This document shows positions 1-6,464 of a DNA stretch of 9,188 nucleotides, piece after piece (the stretch's first letter is position 1; each line of letters begins with the position of its first letter). The stretch comes from Thioglobus_C sp964448305. Lineage in GTDB: Bacteria; Pseudomonadota; Gammaproteobacteria; PS1; Pseudothioglobaceae. Made by a program: the position numbers and the translations under genes. The notes under the pieces were generated by a model that did not search any database, was not told the origin of the DNA, and worked only from the letters and a program-made list of their open reading frames with translations. The stretch covers positions 1-9,188 of the forward strand of contig CAYUWB010000038.1 in NCBI GenBank assembly GCA_964448305.1, read 5' to 3'.

Positions 1-96
1 TGCTTCAAGATTTGCCATTTTTTTAGCATTTCTTGATTCCATTACACCGCCAACTACTTTAGCTCCTATCATTGCTATTGTTACTGGATCGCCCAT
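1..96 (-). CDS. Probable internal virion protein, N-terminal fragment (cut by window edge)
   Basis: Only the first 32 codons are present, starting at ATG 96-94 and running off the window edge. The gene opens with MGDPVTIAMIGAKVVGG, an Ala/Gly/Ile-rich, weakly hydrophobic stretch, followed by a charged segment (ESRNAKKMANLEA) that looks helical. Its ATG directly abuts the TAA of the upstream nozzle gene (TAAATG), so translation is probably coupled. In T7-like phages the genes after gp12 encode internal core or ejection proteins (gp14 to gp16). A small hydrophobic start followed by a Lys/Gln-rich coil is typical of gp14-like proteins. The assignment rests on position and N-terminal character only; the coding frame itself is well supported by the abutting start. 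Confidence 0.5.
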   Translation of the reverse strand, partial: MGDPVTIAMIGAKVVGGVMESRNAKKMANLEA

Positions 97-1758
97 TTAA
101 AACTCCAATTCTACCATTATACCATTAACTGTTAAAGATAACGGTTCTGTTTGTGTTATTGTTACTTCTCCACGTCTATCCCAACCTAACATCCAAAATT
201 CTTTTCTGCCTGTTACTTTAGACGGTTCTATTGATAAATCATCATTAACATTACGTATAAGTAATTTAGTGCCTTTTGCAGACACATCTAAACTTTCATT
301 TAAATCTAAAACTGTACGAACAACACGCCTATGTGTACCAGCAGAAGTACCACCTTCTATTTGTAATTCAGGAGCTAATGTTGTTATTTGTGGTGTATAA
401 TCTAATCCAACAGTTATTGTAGAAAATGTATCAGGTGAAGTAGATAAACTACCATCAGATCCTACTGTTTTTGTTCCTAAACTATAATTACCACTTACAA
501 CTTTTACAGCAGTATCATCTAAATGATCTAATCCAGTCCAAGATGCTGTTGGTGATCCAGATGTTAAAGTTTCCGCACAATCTAATGTTAAACTAGAATC
601 AAATAATTCTAATAAATATACTACAACACTATCTATAGTTCTTTTAACAATGCAAAATATTAAACCATTAATAGATACAATATTTTTATATTCACCAGCA
701 GTAGTCCATTTTGACCAAGAAGCTATTTTTTCATTACGCATTGCCATATATACAGCTAATGAACCATCAGAATTAATTATGTAAGCATAACTTTCTTGGC
801 CTTGATCATTTTCTGTTTGTATTTCTAATCCAATAGGATTGTCAATTAAATGACCTGATAACAACGATACAGATGGTGATAAATATGCTTGTTTAATATC
901 ATCATATTCAAATTCTCTTAATGATTTTTTACCTTTAGATAAAAAGATTATAGCTTCATCAAATTCTTTAGCTTGTAATCGAGATGTACCATATCGAGTT
1001 TGTCTACGAAAAGATACATTACTTGGTGTTAAAGGATTGTTTGCACTTGTTGGCGAATACAATTCACTATTATCTGTAAATACTAATAAATGTCTAAATG
1101 ACAAAACTCCAGTAATTTCAGACACTTGGCTTTCTAAAACTTGTACTTGTATGCTGTCATCATCTGCCGCTTCTCCAGCATCAAAATTAAAATAATCAGA
1201 TGTTTTAGATGTAAATATATAATTAGGTAAATCTCTAGTTCCACCAAATACTAAACGCCCTGAATGAAAACAACATGATCTAGGATAACCTCTTGTAGAA
1301 CTTATAGCTGGTTCTTCCCAATCNNNNNNNNNNNNNNNNNNNNNNNNNNNNNNNNNNNNNNNNNNNNNNNNNNNNNNNNNNNNNNNNNNNNNNNNNNNNN
1401 NNNNNNNNNNNNNNNNNNNNNNNTCACCAATCATGTCTGAAGTCCAAGGGCAACTACTAACTGTAACAACTGCCGCACCAGTTACACCATTGTAAACATT
1501 TAATGTGCTTGCAGTAAAAATAAAAAAATATGTTTGTGCATCAGAAAATATAAATGGCTCCATTTGATGAGATGTTCCTGATAAAGTAGATATGTATTTA
1601 GTGCCAGGTCTGCGTTTTACACCACCTTGAGCCAATATACGCATATTACGAATTGTTTTAGCACCATTAGCATAAGCATGAGTATCAACTCTTGATGATA
1701 ATAATGGGTCCATTTCTCCACCAGTAAAATTTGTCCAAAATTGACGAAGTAATGCCAT
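97..1758 (-). CDS. Tail tubular protein B-like (T7 gp12-type) tail nozzle, with internal assembly gap
   Basis: This is the nozzle protein of a short tail, which in T7 forms the distal tube below the gp11 ring and carries DNA at ejection. The N-terminal 111 residues contain the family opening: FTGGEMDP near residue 14, then RNMRILAQGGVKRRPGT near residues 37-53. After the gap come YPRSCCFHSGRLVFGGT, then SKTSDYFNF, LLVFTDNSELY and RRQTRYGTS, all in the order seen in gp12-like proteins. The C terminus is beta-rich (KEFWMLGWDRRGEVTITQTEPL). About 519 residues are visible, against 794 in T7 gp12, and 100 N interrupt the gene. Homologues usually have far more than 33 residues between the two visible parts, so the real gap is probably longer than drawn. 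The start is supported by an AAGGAG ribosome binding site inside the end of the upstream gene. The stop directly abuts the next ATG. Confidence 0.9.
   Translation of the reverse strand: MALLRQFWTNFTGGEMDPLLSSRVDTHAYANGAKTIRNMRILAQGGVKRRPGTKYISTLSGTSHQMEPFIFSDAQTYFFIFTASTLNVYNGVTGAAVVTVSSCPWTSDMIGXXXXXXXXXXXXXXXXXXXXXXXXXXXXXXXXXXDWEEPAISSTRGYPRSCCFHSGRLVFGGTRDLPNYIFTSKTSDYFNFDAGEAADDDSIQVQVLESQVSEITGVLSFRHLLVFTDNSELYSPTSANNPLTPSNVSFRRQTRYGTSRLQAKEFDEAIIFLSKGKKSLREFEYDDIKQAYLSPSVSLLSGHLIDNPIGLEIQTENDQGQESYAYIINSDGSLAVYMAMRNEKIASWSKWTTAGEYKNIVSINGLIFCIVKRTIDSVVVYLLELFDSSLTLDCAETLTSGSPTASWTGLDHLDDTAVKVVSGNYSLGTKTVGSDGSLSTSPDTFSTITVGLDYTPQITTLAPELQIEGGTSAGTHRRVVRTVLDLNESLDVSAKGTKLLIRNVNDDLSIEPSKVTGRKEFWMLGWDRRGEVTITQTEPLSLTVNGIMVELEF
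1324..1423. other. Assembly gap (100 N) inside the nozzle gene
   Basis: Exactly 100 undetermined bases. Two other gaps in the window have the same length, which points to a scaffolder's fixed placeholder. Both flanks belong to the same gp12-like protein, so missing coding sequence, not an intergenic region, is expected here. Confidence 0.97.
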
Positions 1759-1759
1759 T

Positions 1760-2350
1760 TTATCTCCTTATGTTAGCAAAACGACTTAACTTTATTTTAT
1801 TTGTTGTAACAGCTTGACTATCTCTAGTTTTAGCTCTTGTAAATTGTTGTTCTGCTAATTGTGATAATGACTGCGCAATATCACCTTTACGTATTATTGA
1901 TAAAGCAAAAGTAGATGCTAAACGATAAACTACATACATTAAAAAGTATGGAGGCCAATCATCTTCATCTGCTCTAAATTGATATGTTGCTACTAATGTA
2001 TCTTCTGAAGAAACTTCTGCATCTAATGTATATACTTTATCTTCATAACGATCATATTGAACTGTAACATCATCATTTGTAAGTGTTTGTACTATAAGAG
2101 GCTCAACATCAGTTGGTAATTGATAAGCCGCATCCCATATATCTACTGGAGTATCAGCTAATCTATTTAAAACTTTTTGTCCTGTAGCAAAATTCCAAGT
2201 GTGTTGACTTAAACAATCTTTTACTACTGTTTCATACAATAAATTAGCAGATAAAGCTTCATCTGTTTTATCATCAAAACTAGTTAAAGGTTGTAAACCT
2301 ACTAACACCATAGCTTGTTGAGCAATATCTATTTTTGAAGTTGTTGCCAT
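1760..2350 (-). CDS. Tail tubular protein A-like (T7 gp11-type) adaptor
   Basis: This is the adaptor ring that joins the portal to the tail nozzle. It is 196 residues long, the same length as T7 gp11. Family features in order: an N-terminal helix with IAQQAMVLVGLQPLTSFDD, then a Leu/Ala-rich helix ending near VVKDCLSQHTWNFA (residues 42-56). Next come the WDAAYQLPTD segment (about 72-81), a beta-hairpin region with YDRYEDKVYTLDA, and DDWPPYFLMYVVYRLASTFAL (about 130-150) packing as a helix. The C terminus is basic (SRFANIRR). The start ATG has only a weak AGGG upstream. An intrinsic terminator sits directly upstream, so expression probably depends on read-through or on coupling, as for T7 gene 11. 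The stop lies one base before the nozzle ATG, and the last Arg codons carry that gene's ribosome binding site. Confidence 0.9.
   Translation of the reverse strand: MATTSKIDIAQQAMVLVGLQPLTSFDDKTDEALSANLLYETVVKDCLSQHTWNFATGQKVLNRLADTPVDIWDAAYQLPTDVEPLIVQTLTNDDVTVQYDRYEDKVYTLDAEVSSEDTLVATYQFRADEDDWPPYFLMYVVYRLASTFALSIIRKGDIAQSLSQLAEQQFTRAKTRDSQAVTTNKIKLSRFANIRR
1764..1769 (-). promoter_or_regulatory. Ribosome binding site of the nozzle gene embedded in upstream coding sequence
   Basis: On the minus strand AAGGAG lies 5 bases before the nozzle ATG and is read simultaneously as part of the final codons (Ile-Arg-Arg) of the gp11-like protein. This fixes the nozzle start and implies translational coupling of two proteins that assemble in sequence. 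Confidence 0.8.
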
Positions 2351-2364
2351 AATAACCCTGTTCT

Positions 2365-2397
2365 AAAAAAGGGAGAGGAATAACTCTCTCTCCCTTT
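2365..2397 (-). terminator. Rho-independent terminator between capsid block and tail genes
   Basis: The minus strand reads AAAGGGAGAG, a 10-base loop, then CTCTCCCTTT, followed directly by three more T. This is a perfect 10-bp stem (2388-2397 with 2368-2377) ending in a six-T run (2370-2365). It lies between the 90-residue gene and the gp11-like gene. T7 carries its late terminator T-phi at the equivalent place, between genes 10 and 11. The stem is symmetric and is also followed by T-rich sequence on the plus strand, but no plus-strand gene reads into it. Confidence 0.88.
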
Positions 2398-2406
2398 AAT
2401 ATTATT

Positions 2407-2679
2407 TTAGTCTGTGTCAGCCGCAGAGAATGTAGTAATATCTTTCGTATCTACATTAGTTCCATCGTTCGAAGCAACAGAGAATATACCATAAACAGGT
2501 GTACCACTTGCCGCAGTAGTTGCAAAAATTACATCACCAGCGTTAATTTCATTAACGTAAGTGTTAAAGTAACCAGCAGAATCTACTACCGCCGCCGCAT
2601 CGTCAGTTTTATAATGCCAAATATGAAAGCCATTTCCGCTATATGAAACCAGAGCAAAAGTACTTGAAGTAAAAGCCAT
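2407..2679 (-). CDS. Small virion protein, possible capsid decoration protein
   Basis: A 90-residue acidic protein I cannot name with certainty. It opens with MAFTSSTFALVSYSGNGF, followed by IWHYKTDDAAA and VVDSAGYFNTYV, then a beta-rich stretch (NEINAGDVIFATTAAS, PVYGIFSVAS) and an acidic end (DITTFSAADTD). No signal peptide, membrane segment or cysteine is present. The start is firm: minus-strand TAGGAGG overlaps the capsid stop codon, with 8 bases before the ATG. It is therefore co-transcribed with the capsid gene, strongly translated, and lies before the terminator, so it is likely made in high amounts. Position and the small beta-rich character suggest a capsid cement or decoration protein, or a head fibre base. 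That function is inferred, not demonstrated. Confidence 0.78.
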   Translation of the reverse strand: MAFTSSTFALVSYSGNGFHIWHYKTDDAAAVVDSAGYFNTYVNEINAGDVIFATTAASGTPVYGIFSVASNDGTNVDTKDITTFSAADTD

Positions 2680-2691
2680 GTAATATTCCTC

Positions 2692-3522
2692 CTATTTCTT
2701 TAAGTTAGCTTCGATACAGCCATTTACATCAATAAGAACAGAGTTCATTTGCATTTTATTTAAAATGAAATAACTGTCTTTATCATTGTGGTAATCAATG
2801 TTCGATTGAACATCAGCACCTATAGCATGTCCGATAGCTGTTCTATGATACATAAAACATTTACGACAATCTACTGAACTAACTGTAGCAGAATCTAGAC
2901 CAGAATGTGGGAACCACATAAAGCCTAACCAATTCTTAGCAGTCATTCCTGAAGGAAATGGAAGTTGATCCATTCCAACATATTCAGCTCTACTAAATTG
3001 ATCTATGCTCATAAGCTGTGACCAATTTTCCCAACCAACAACAGCATAACGTTGACCATCATCAGGAACATCATTGTTACCCATAGTTTCCATTATACCT
3101 AATGCCCATGCTAATGTTATACCATTAGATGTTTCATTAGAAGTTGTAGTAGTTGCGTCTAAAGCAGTTTTAATTAGATCGTCAGTTTTTCTTCCCAAAG
3201 CGTAAGCTCCAGATTCTTGTGCTACAACCATTTCATCATGGTTAACACGTAAAGTATCTAGATCGTCTACCCATTCACCAGCGAACCAATCTTCTAATGT
3301 TACATTTACATTAGTGTGTTCGAGATTCATAGGTGGAACAGAACCAGCACGTGCTTTTTGTGTAGCTGAACCTTTACCTACTTTTTGGAACGTAGTCTTA
3401 TTTTTTACGCCATCACGTGTTCGAGTTGTGTTTCGAAGTTTTGAACCCATGCGCTGATAAGCCATGTGAACTCCAGCTTCAAACTCCTCAACAAATGATG
3501 TGCTAATAGTATTAAAAGCCAT
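2692..3522 (-). CDS. Major capsid protein
   Basis: A 276-residue coat protein, placed directly after the scaffold gene and preceded by the strongest ribosome binding site in the window (AAGGAGG, 5 bases before ATG). The N-terminal arm (residues 1-35) precedes a basic stretch with KNKTTFQKVGKG. Then come NVNVTLEDWFAGEWVDDLD (about 73-91), a long helix with DEMVVAQESGAYALGRKTDDLIKTAL that resembles an HK97-fold spine helix, and RYAVVGWENWSQLMS. FMYHRTAIGHAIG near residues 223-235 matches the position and pattern of FMHRSAVG in T7 gp10. It is shorter than T7 gp10A (345 residues) but within the range for marine podoviruses. I see no slippery site for a second coat form. The HK97 fold is inferred from context and motif order. 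Confidence 0.9.
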   Translation of the reverse strand: MAFNTISTSFVEEFEAGVHMAYQRMGSKLRNTTRTRDGVKNKTTFQKVGKGSATQKARAGSVPPMNLEHTNVNVTLEDWFAGEWVDDLDTLRVNHDEMVVAQESGAYALGRKTDDLIKTALDATTTTSNETSNGITLAWALGIMETMGNNDVPDDGQRYAVVGWENWSQLMSIDQFSRAEYVGMDQLPFPSGMTAKNWLGFMWFPHSGLDSATVSSVDCRKCFMYHRTAIGHAIGADVQSNIDYHNDKDSYFILNKMQMNSVLIDVNGCIEANLKK

Positions 3523-3559
3523 ATTAGCCTCCTTGTTAAATTAAAAAAAAAGTTTGTTT

Positions 3560-3630
3560 CTCGGTTAGTCCTCAAGCCTATCTGAAGTTAATCCATTGCT
3601 GGGCTTCTGAATATCGGCAATTTGGGCCGC
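3560..3630 (-). ncRNA. Candidate structured RNA in the capsid leader
   Basis: By my count this 71-base segment is 35/71 G+C (about 49%), well above the surrounding genes. Possible pairings on the minus strand: CGGC (3629-3626) with GCCG (3618-3615) around a 7-base loop; AAGCC (3606-3602) with GGCTT (3578-3574); and within the latter CCA-GCAA-TGG, a GNRA tetraloop on a 3-bp stem. TTCAGA occurs twice, and GGATTAAC is echoed by GGACTAACC. T9 follows 8 bases later, just before the capsid ribosome binding site. The only ORF is 19 codons with no ribosome binding site. A cis-acting leader or small RNA is plausible, but the individual stems are weak and I do not recognise a known family. Confidence 0.4.
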
Positions 3631-3668
3631 TTAACATTCTAAGTTTTGTCTTTTAACAATGCTTTTGG

Positions 3669-3680
3669 CAATTCACATTA
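3669..3680 (-). promoter_or_regulatory. Shared intergenic motif, copy A (before capsid gene)
   Basis: The minus strand reads TAATGTGAATTG immediately after the scaffold stop codon. The same 12 bases occur before the small terminase gene (9107-9096), and its first seven occur after the small terminase gene (8593-8587). A phage-specific promoter element is the leading interpretation. Confidence 0.5.
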
Positions 3681-4436
3681 CTAATTATTTTGTTGTCGTG
3701 CCAATGCTTCAAATCCAGCTTTAACTTTTTGACGGAATACAGGATCATTTTTAGAATGATAACGTGGATCTTTCATCATGTTTTTTAAATCATCTTTAGT
3801 TAAAGTATCTTTAAGATCACCACTATCTTGTATAGTAACACCTGGTTGACCAGCTAATTCCATAATGTTTTCTAACGCTTGAATTAACGGAGCTGTAATA
3901 GGCATTTGTGATAACACTTCATAGTTTTCTTTTTCCATATTAGATTTAAACCATTCGTTAACACGTTCTACTCTTTTTTCACCATACTCACCTAAAGCAT
4001 TAATTTCTGCATCTGTATCAGGTCCACTTTGTTGTGCCATTTCGTGATACTCTTTAATAAATCCATTAAACTCTTTATCACTTAAACCTAATTGATGAGA
4101 ACGATCTTTCCACCAGTTTAGCATTACATCATCTTCAGGTATTTCAACACCTAAATCTTCAGCAACTTTATAATCTTGTGGAACTTCTGGAACATCAGCA
4201 AATGCTTGTTCTTGCATTTCTTCTGCTACAGTCTTTTTTAAATCATCTGTACGCTGATAATGACGTTTTTCTAATTCACCATAAGCAACAGATAATTGTT
4301 CTGGACTTTCAAATTTTTGAGGCAACCAATCAGGGCGTTCTGCTTTTACTTCTTCAACACTTTCACTTGCTGGTGTTGCTGGAACTTCTGTTTCAGTTGA
4401 TTCTACTTCTGTTTCTACTTGAGCTTCTTCATTCAT
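3681..4436 (-). CDS. Scaffolding (capsid assembly) protein
   Basis: A 251-residue, acidic, probably mostly helical protein upstream of the capsid gene, in the place of T7 gp9. Residues 1-33 are a disordered-looking Glu/Thr/Val/Ala stretch. Then comes RPDWLPQKFESPEQLSVAY (about 34-52), the signature opening of many podoviral scaffolds, and ELEKRHYQRTDDLKK. The middle carries DYKVAEDLGVEIPEDD and LSDKEFNGFIKEYHEMAQ. The C terminus has DLKNMMKDPRYHSKNDPVF followed by a basic helix (RQKVKAGFEALARQ) of the kind that contacts coat protein. It should line the procapsid interior and leave during maturation. The start ATG follows the upstream TAA by 6 bases, with AAGGA a little further upstream. The stop (TAG) runs straight into the shared intergenic motif. 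Confidence 0.9.
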   Translation of the reverse strand: MNEEAQVETEVESTETEVPATPASESVEEVKAERPDWLPQKFESPEQLSVAYGELEKRHYQRTDDLKKTVAEEMQEQAFADVPEVPQDYKVAEDLGVEIPEDDVMLNWWKDRSHQLGLSDKEFNGFIKEYHEMAQQSGPDTDAEINALGEYGEKRVERVNEWFKSNMEKENYEVLSQMPITAPLIQALENIMELAGQPGVTIQDSGDLKDTLTKDDLKNMMKDPRYHSKNDPVFRQKVKAGFEALARQQNN

Positions 4437-4442
4437 GGGTTT

Positions 4443-4661
4443 TTATCCTTTATCGTTTTGGTTATAACCTTTACGTTTTTTAGCTTTCATTATTTTATTA
4501 TAACGTCTTTGATGAGCTTCAAATTCTCCTAATTGTTTATTGTAAGCTCTTGTTCCTTCTTGTAGTTTTGGATCTCCAGTACCTTCTGCATATGGATCAC
4601 GCCAAAATTTAGGTCTAGCTCCACCAGTATTAGTACCTGGTCCATAACCTTTTGCTTTAGA
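4443..4661 (-). CDS. Small basic protein of unknown function (start hidden in assembly gap)
   Basis: An open frame of 72 codons plus TAA runs leftward from the gap at 4662-4761, so its start is missing. The visible protein begins SKAKGYGPGTNTGGARPKFW and continues RDPYAEGTGDPKLQEGTRAY. It ends in a helical, basic segment (KIMKAKKRKGYNQNDKG). Codon use matches the neighbours (AAA, GGT, GAA, CGT), and the stop sits 6 bases before the scaffold ATG, which supports a real gene. It is in a different frame from the portal if the gap is taken at face value, so it is probably a separate small gene between portal and scaffold. A portal C-terminal extension is possible if the gap length is wrong. No function can be assigned. 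Confidence 0.65.
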   Translation of the reverse strand, partial: SKAKGYGPGTNTGGARPKFWRDPYAEGTGDPKLQEGTRAYNKQLGEFEAHQRRYNKIMKAKKRKGYNQNDKG

Positions 4662-4761
4662 NNNNNNNNNNNNNNNNNNNNNNNNNNNNNNNNNNNNNNN
4701 NNNNNNNNNNNNNNNNNNNNNNNNNNNNNNNNNNNNNNNNNNNNNNNNNNNNNNNNNNNNN
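4662..4761. other. Assembly gap (100 N) between portal and small basic protein
   Basis: A fixed-length placeholder. It hides the portal C terminus and stop codon, and the start of the small gene before the scaffold. The apparent portal stop at 4657-4659 depends on the gap being exactly 100 bases, so it should not be trusted. Confidence 0.97.
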
Positions 4762-6324
4762 TGCGGCTTGTTCTACTTCTGCTTGTAATTCTTCTTGGCT
4801 GTTTAATAAATCTTCATCTATACCAAATTTAGATGCTAACCATTTAACAGTTCTTTCTCTATTTAATAACATCATTGCCATTTGTGGACCAAACGATGCC
4901 ATAATAGATTCACTAAATCGCATAAAATCAGATACATCTTGTTGATCTTGCGCTCGTAATAAAGGACTTACTGGAACTATTCGTATTTCTCTACCATCTA
5001 TACGTGGTAATTCTAATAATCCCATTTCTTTATATATGTATACAATACGATTAACTAATGGTTGTAAAAATTCTCTTTGCATACGACCAGCTACAGCACC
5101 CATATCTCTTGCTACTTCTGCTAATCTTTGAGAAACTTCTGTTGCAGACAATGGTGTTTTTGCACCTTCACGTTCTAACTCATCAATAAACAATGCTTTT
5201 CTTACATTACGTCTTTGTTCTTCTAATACTAATTGTGCTACATCAAATCGTGATGGTGATTGTAATGGTTCTATTTTACTACCTGCGGCTCTTGGAACAA
5301 AAGTACCAGGTTGTAAAATAATATTTTCAGGATTAAACACTCCGTCATCATCATACATATATGCACCAGCTATTGCCATTTCTGCATTTTCTAAAATTAA
5401 CTTAACTGTTAAGTTTAAAGTTTTAATTGCTGGCATTGCTTGTAATATAGGTCCTCTACCCCAAACTTCAAATCCAGATTTAGACCAACGTGTAGAAATC
5501 CAAGGGTTACTTCCTGATCCTACATATCCTGTAGTATATAATATTTCTTTATGTGTTTCAGATATACATACTTTAATCCAAGCATCTTCAAATGGTTTAG
5601 ATTGATCTACCATAGTAGCTTCAATAATTTTCATTTTTTTATCTGGATTACGATTTATATCTTCTAGAATTTGTGGCGATAATGTAAAATGCGGATATGT
5701 TTGTTGTAAATCTCTTAAACGTAAATCATTACGCCAATGAAACCAACATCCGACTTCATCGCCTTTAGATGGTAATAGTGCAACATGTGTTGCAGGAACA
5801 GCAGTAAATTTTAAATCGCCTACAAATCGACCAGGCTCACAAATCATATTCATTGTGCCTATACCTAAGTCTTGTAAACCTTCATGCAATTCAGAATTAA
5901 AATTACTATTACGTAATCCTTCATGTATTAGATCTGTTGCATTATCTAATTCTGCCATAACTCTTTGGCTACGCATATTACCAGGATATTCTGGACCAGG
6001 CATTAATCTAAATGCTCGACCATTTGGCGGAAAAAATCCTAATTGTAAACGTGACGCAAATCGTGGTACTCCAACAACAGCAGTTTCATCATAAATTAAA
6101 TCTGTACGTTTATTACCAAAAGATTCACTTCCTGTATTAGAATCAAAAAATCCTTCACGACCAGGTAATACATAATCATTAATTTCATCCCAAGTGCTAA
6201 CCCAATTATCCCTACGTTTTTTAGCTTCTTTAAACATCTTCATTGTACTTTCGTACAAACTCGATTGTTGCGCTCCTTGTGGGCTAGAAGGATTTGGATC
6301 AGTACGAGGTTCTATTTGTGCCAT
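4762..6324 (-). CDS. Portal (T7 gp8-type head-tail connector), C terminus missing
   Basis: The portal forms the dodecameric ring at the special vertex, nucleates procapsid assembly, docks the terminase and later holds the tail. There are 521 visible residues, close to T7 gp8 (536). Motifs in order: KRRDNWVSTWDEINDYVLPGR (about 36-56), YDETAVVGVPRFASRLQLGFFPP (about 78-100), and ELHEGLQDLGIGTMNMI (about 145-161). Then EVWGRGPILQAMPAIKTLN (about 286-304), the hallmark GRGP segment, followed by a long helix. PRAAGSKIEPLQSPSRF and PLSATEVSQRLAEVARDMGAV (about 391-411) follow. The end (SQEELQAEVEQAA) runs into the gap. The start directly follows TAG of the preceding small gene (TAGATG) and has GGAG 8 bases upstream, overlapping that gene's glycine codons. 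Confidence 0.93.
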
Positions 6325-6363
6325 CTAAACTGCTCCACCTCCACCAAGATTTCGTGTTTTTTG
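6325..6363 (-). CDS. C-terminal tail of a small glycine-rich protein (start hidden in gap)
   Basis: The minus strand just downstream of the gap reads QKTRNLGGGGAV followed by TAG, which abuts the portal ATG. This frame is preferred over the alternative that continues into the portal gene as WWRWSSLDG..., because it ends exactly at the portal start and its glycine codons carry the portal ribosome binding site. Many marine podoviruses have a small protein between large terminase and portal. Whether this is such a protein or the end of the preceding gene cannot be decided across the gap. Confidence 0.45.
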   Translation of the reverse strand, partial: QKTRNLGGGGAV

Positions 6364-6364
6364 T

Positions 6365-6464
6365 NNNNNNNNNNNNNNNNNNNNNNNNNNNNNNNNNNNN
6401 NNNNNNNNNNNNNNNNNNNNNNNNNNNNNNNNNNNNNNNNNNNNNNNNNNNNNNNNNNNNNNNN
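6365..6464. other. Assembly gap (100 N) between terminase block and portal
   Basis: The third placeholder of identical length. It removes the C terminus of the gene at 6465-6790 and probably the start of the small gene ending at 6325. Open frames drawn across it, on either strand, are artefacts of the assumed length. Confidence 0.97.

Larger units (their letters stand above)
3523..3680 (-). promoter_or_regulatory. Leader region upstream of the capsid gene
   Basis: A 158-base non-coding gap, unusual in an otherwise gapless block. In transcription order it holds the shared motif TAATGTGAATTG directly after the scaffold stop, an AT-rich stretch, a GC-richer segment with several possible stems (3630-3560), a run of nine T (3551-3543), and the capsid ribosome binding site. 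T7 has its strong phi-10 promoter at this position. A capsid-specific promoter or 5' leader is likely, but no recognisable T7-class promoter is present. A host-type alternative is TTGGCA (3704-3699), a 16-base spacer and AGTAAT (3682-3677). Confidence 0.6.

Noticed and set aside
3543..3580. Intrinsic terminator formed by CTTG/CGAG plus T9 just before the capsid gene
   Set aside because: The stem is 4 bp with a G-T pair and the T run starts 8 bases later, too weak and too far for an intrinsic terminator. It would also cut off capsid expression.
3574..3632. 19-codon ORF (MLSGPNCRYSEAQQWINFR) in the capsid leader
   Set aside because: It has no ribosome binding site, is very short, and lies in the segment better explained as structured non-coding sequence.
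4178..4483. Plus-strand open frame rich in Leu (LLLLLQHFHLLVLLE)
   Set aside because: It is the antisense shadow of the acidic scaffold coding sequence (Glu codons read as Leu/Phe), and lacks a ribosome binding site and context.
5855..6094. Plus-strand open frame opposite the portal gene
   Set aside because: Antisense to a strongly recognised portal sequence; no start signals or recognisable protein character.
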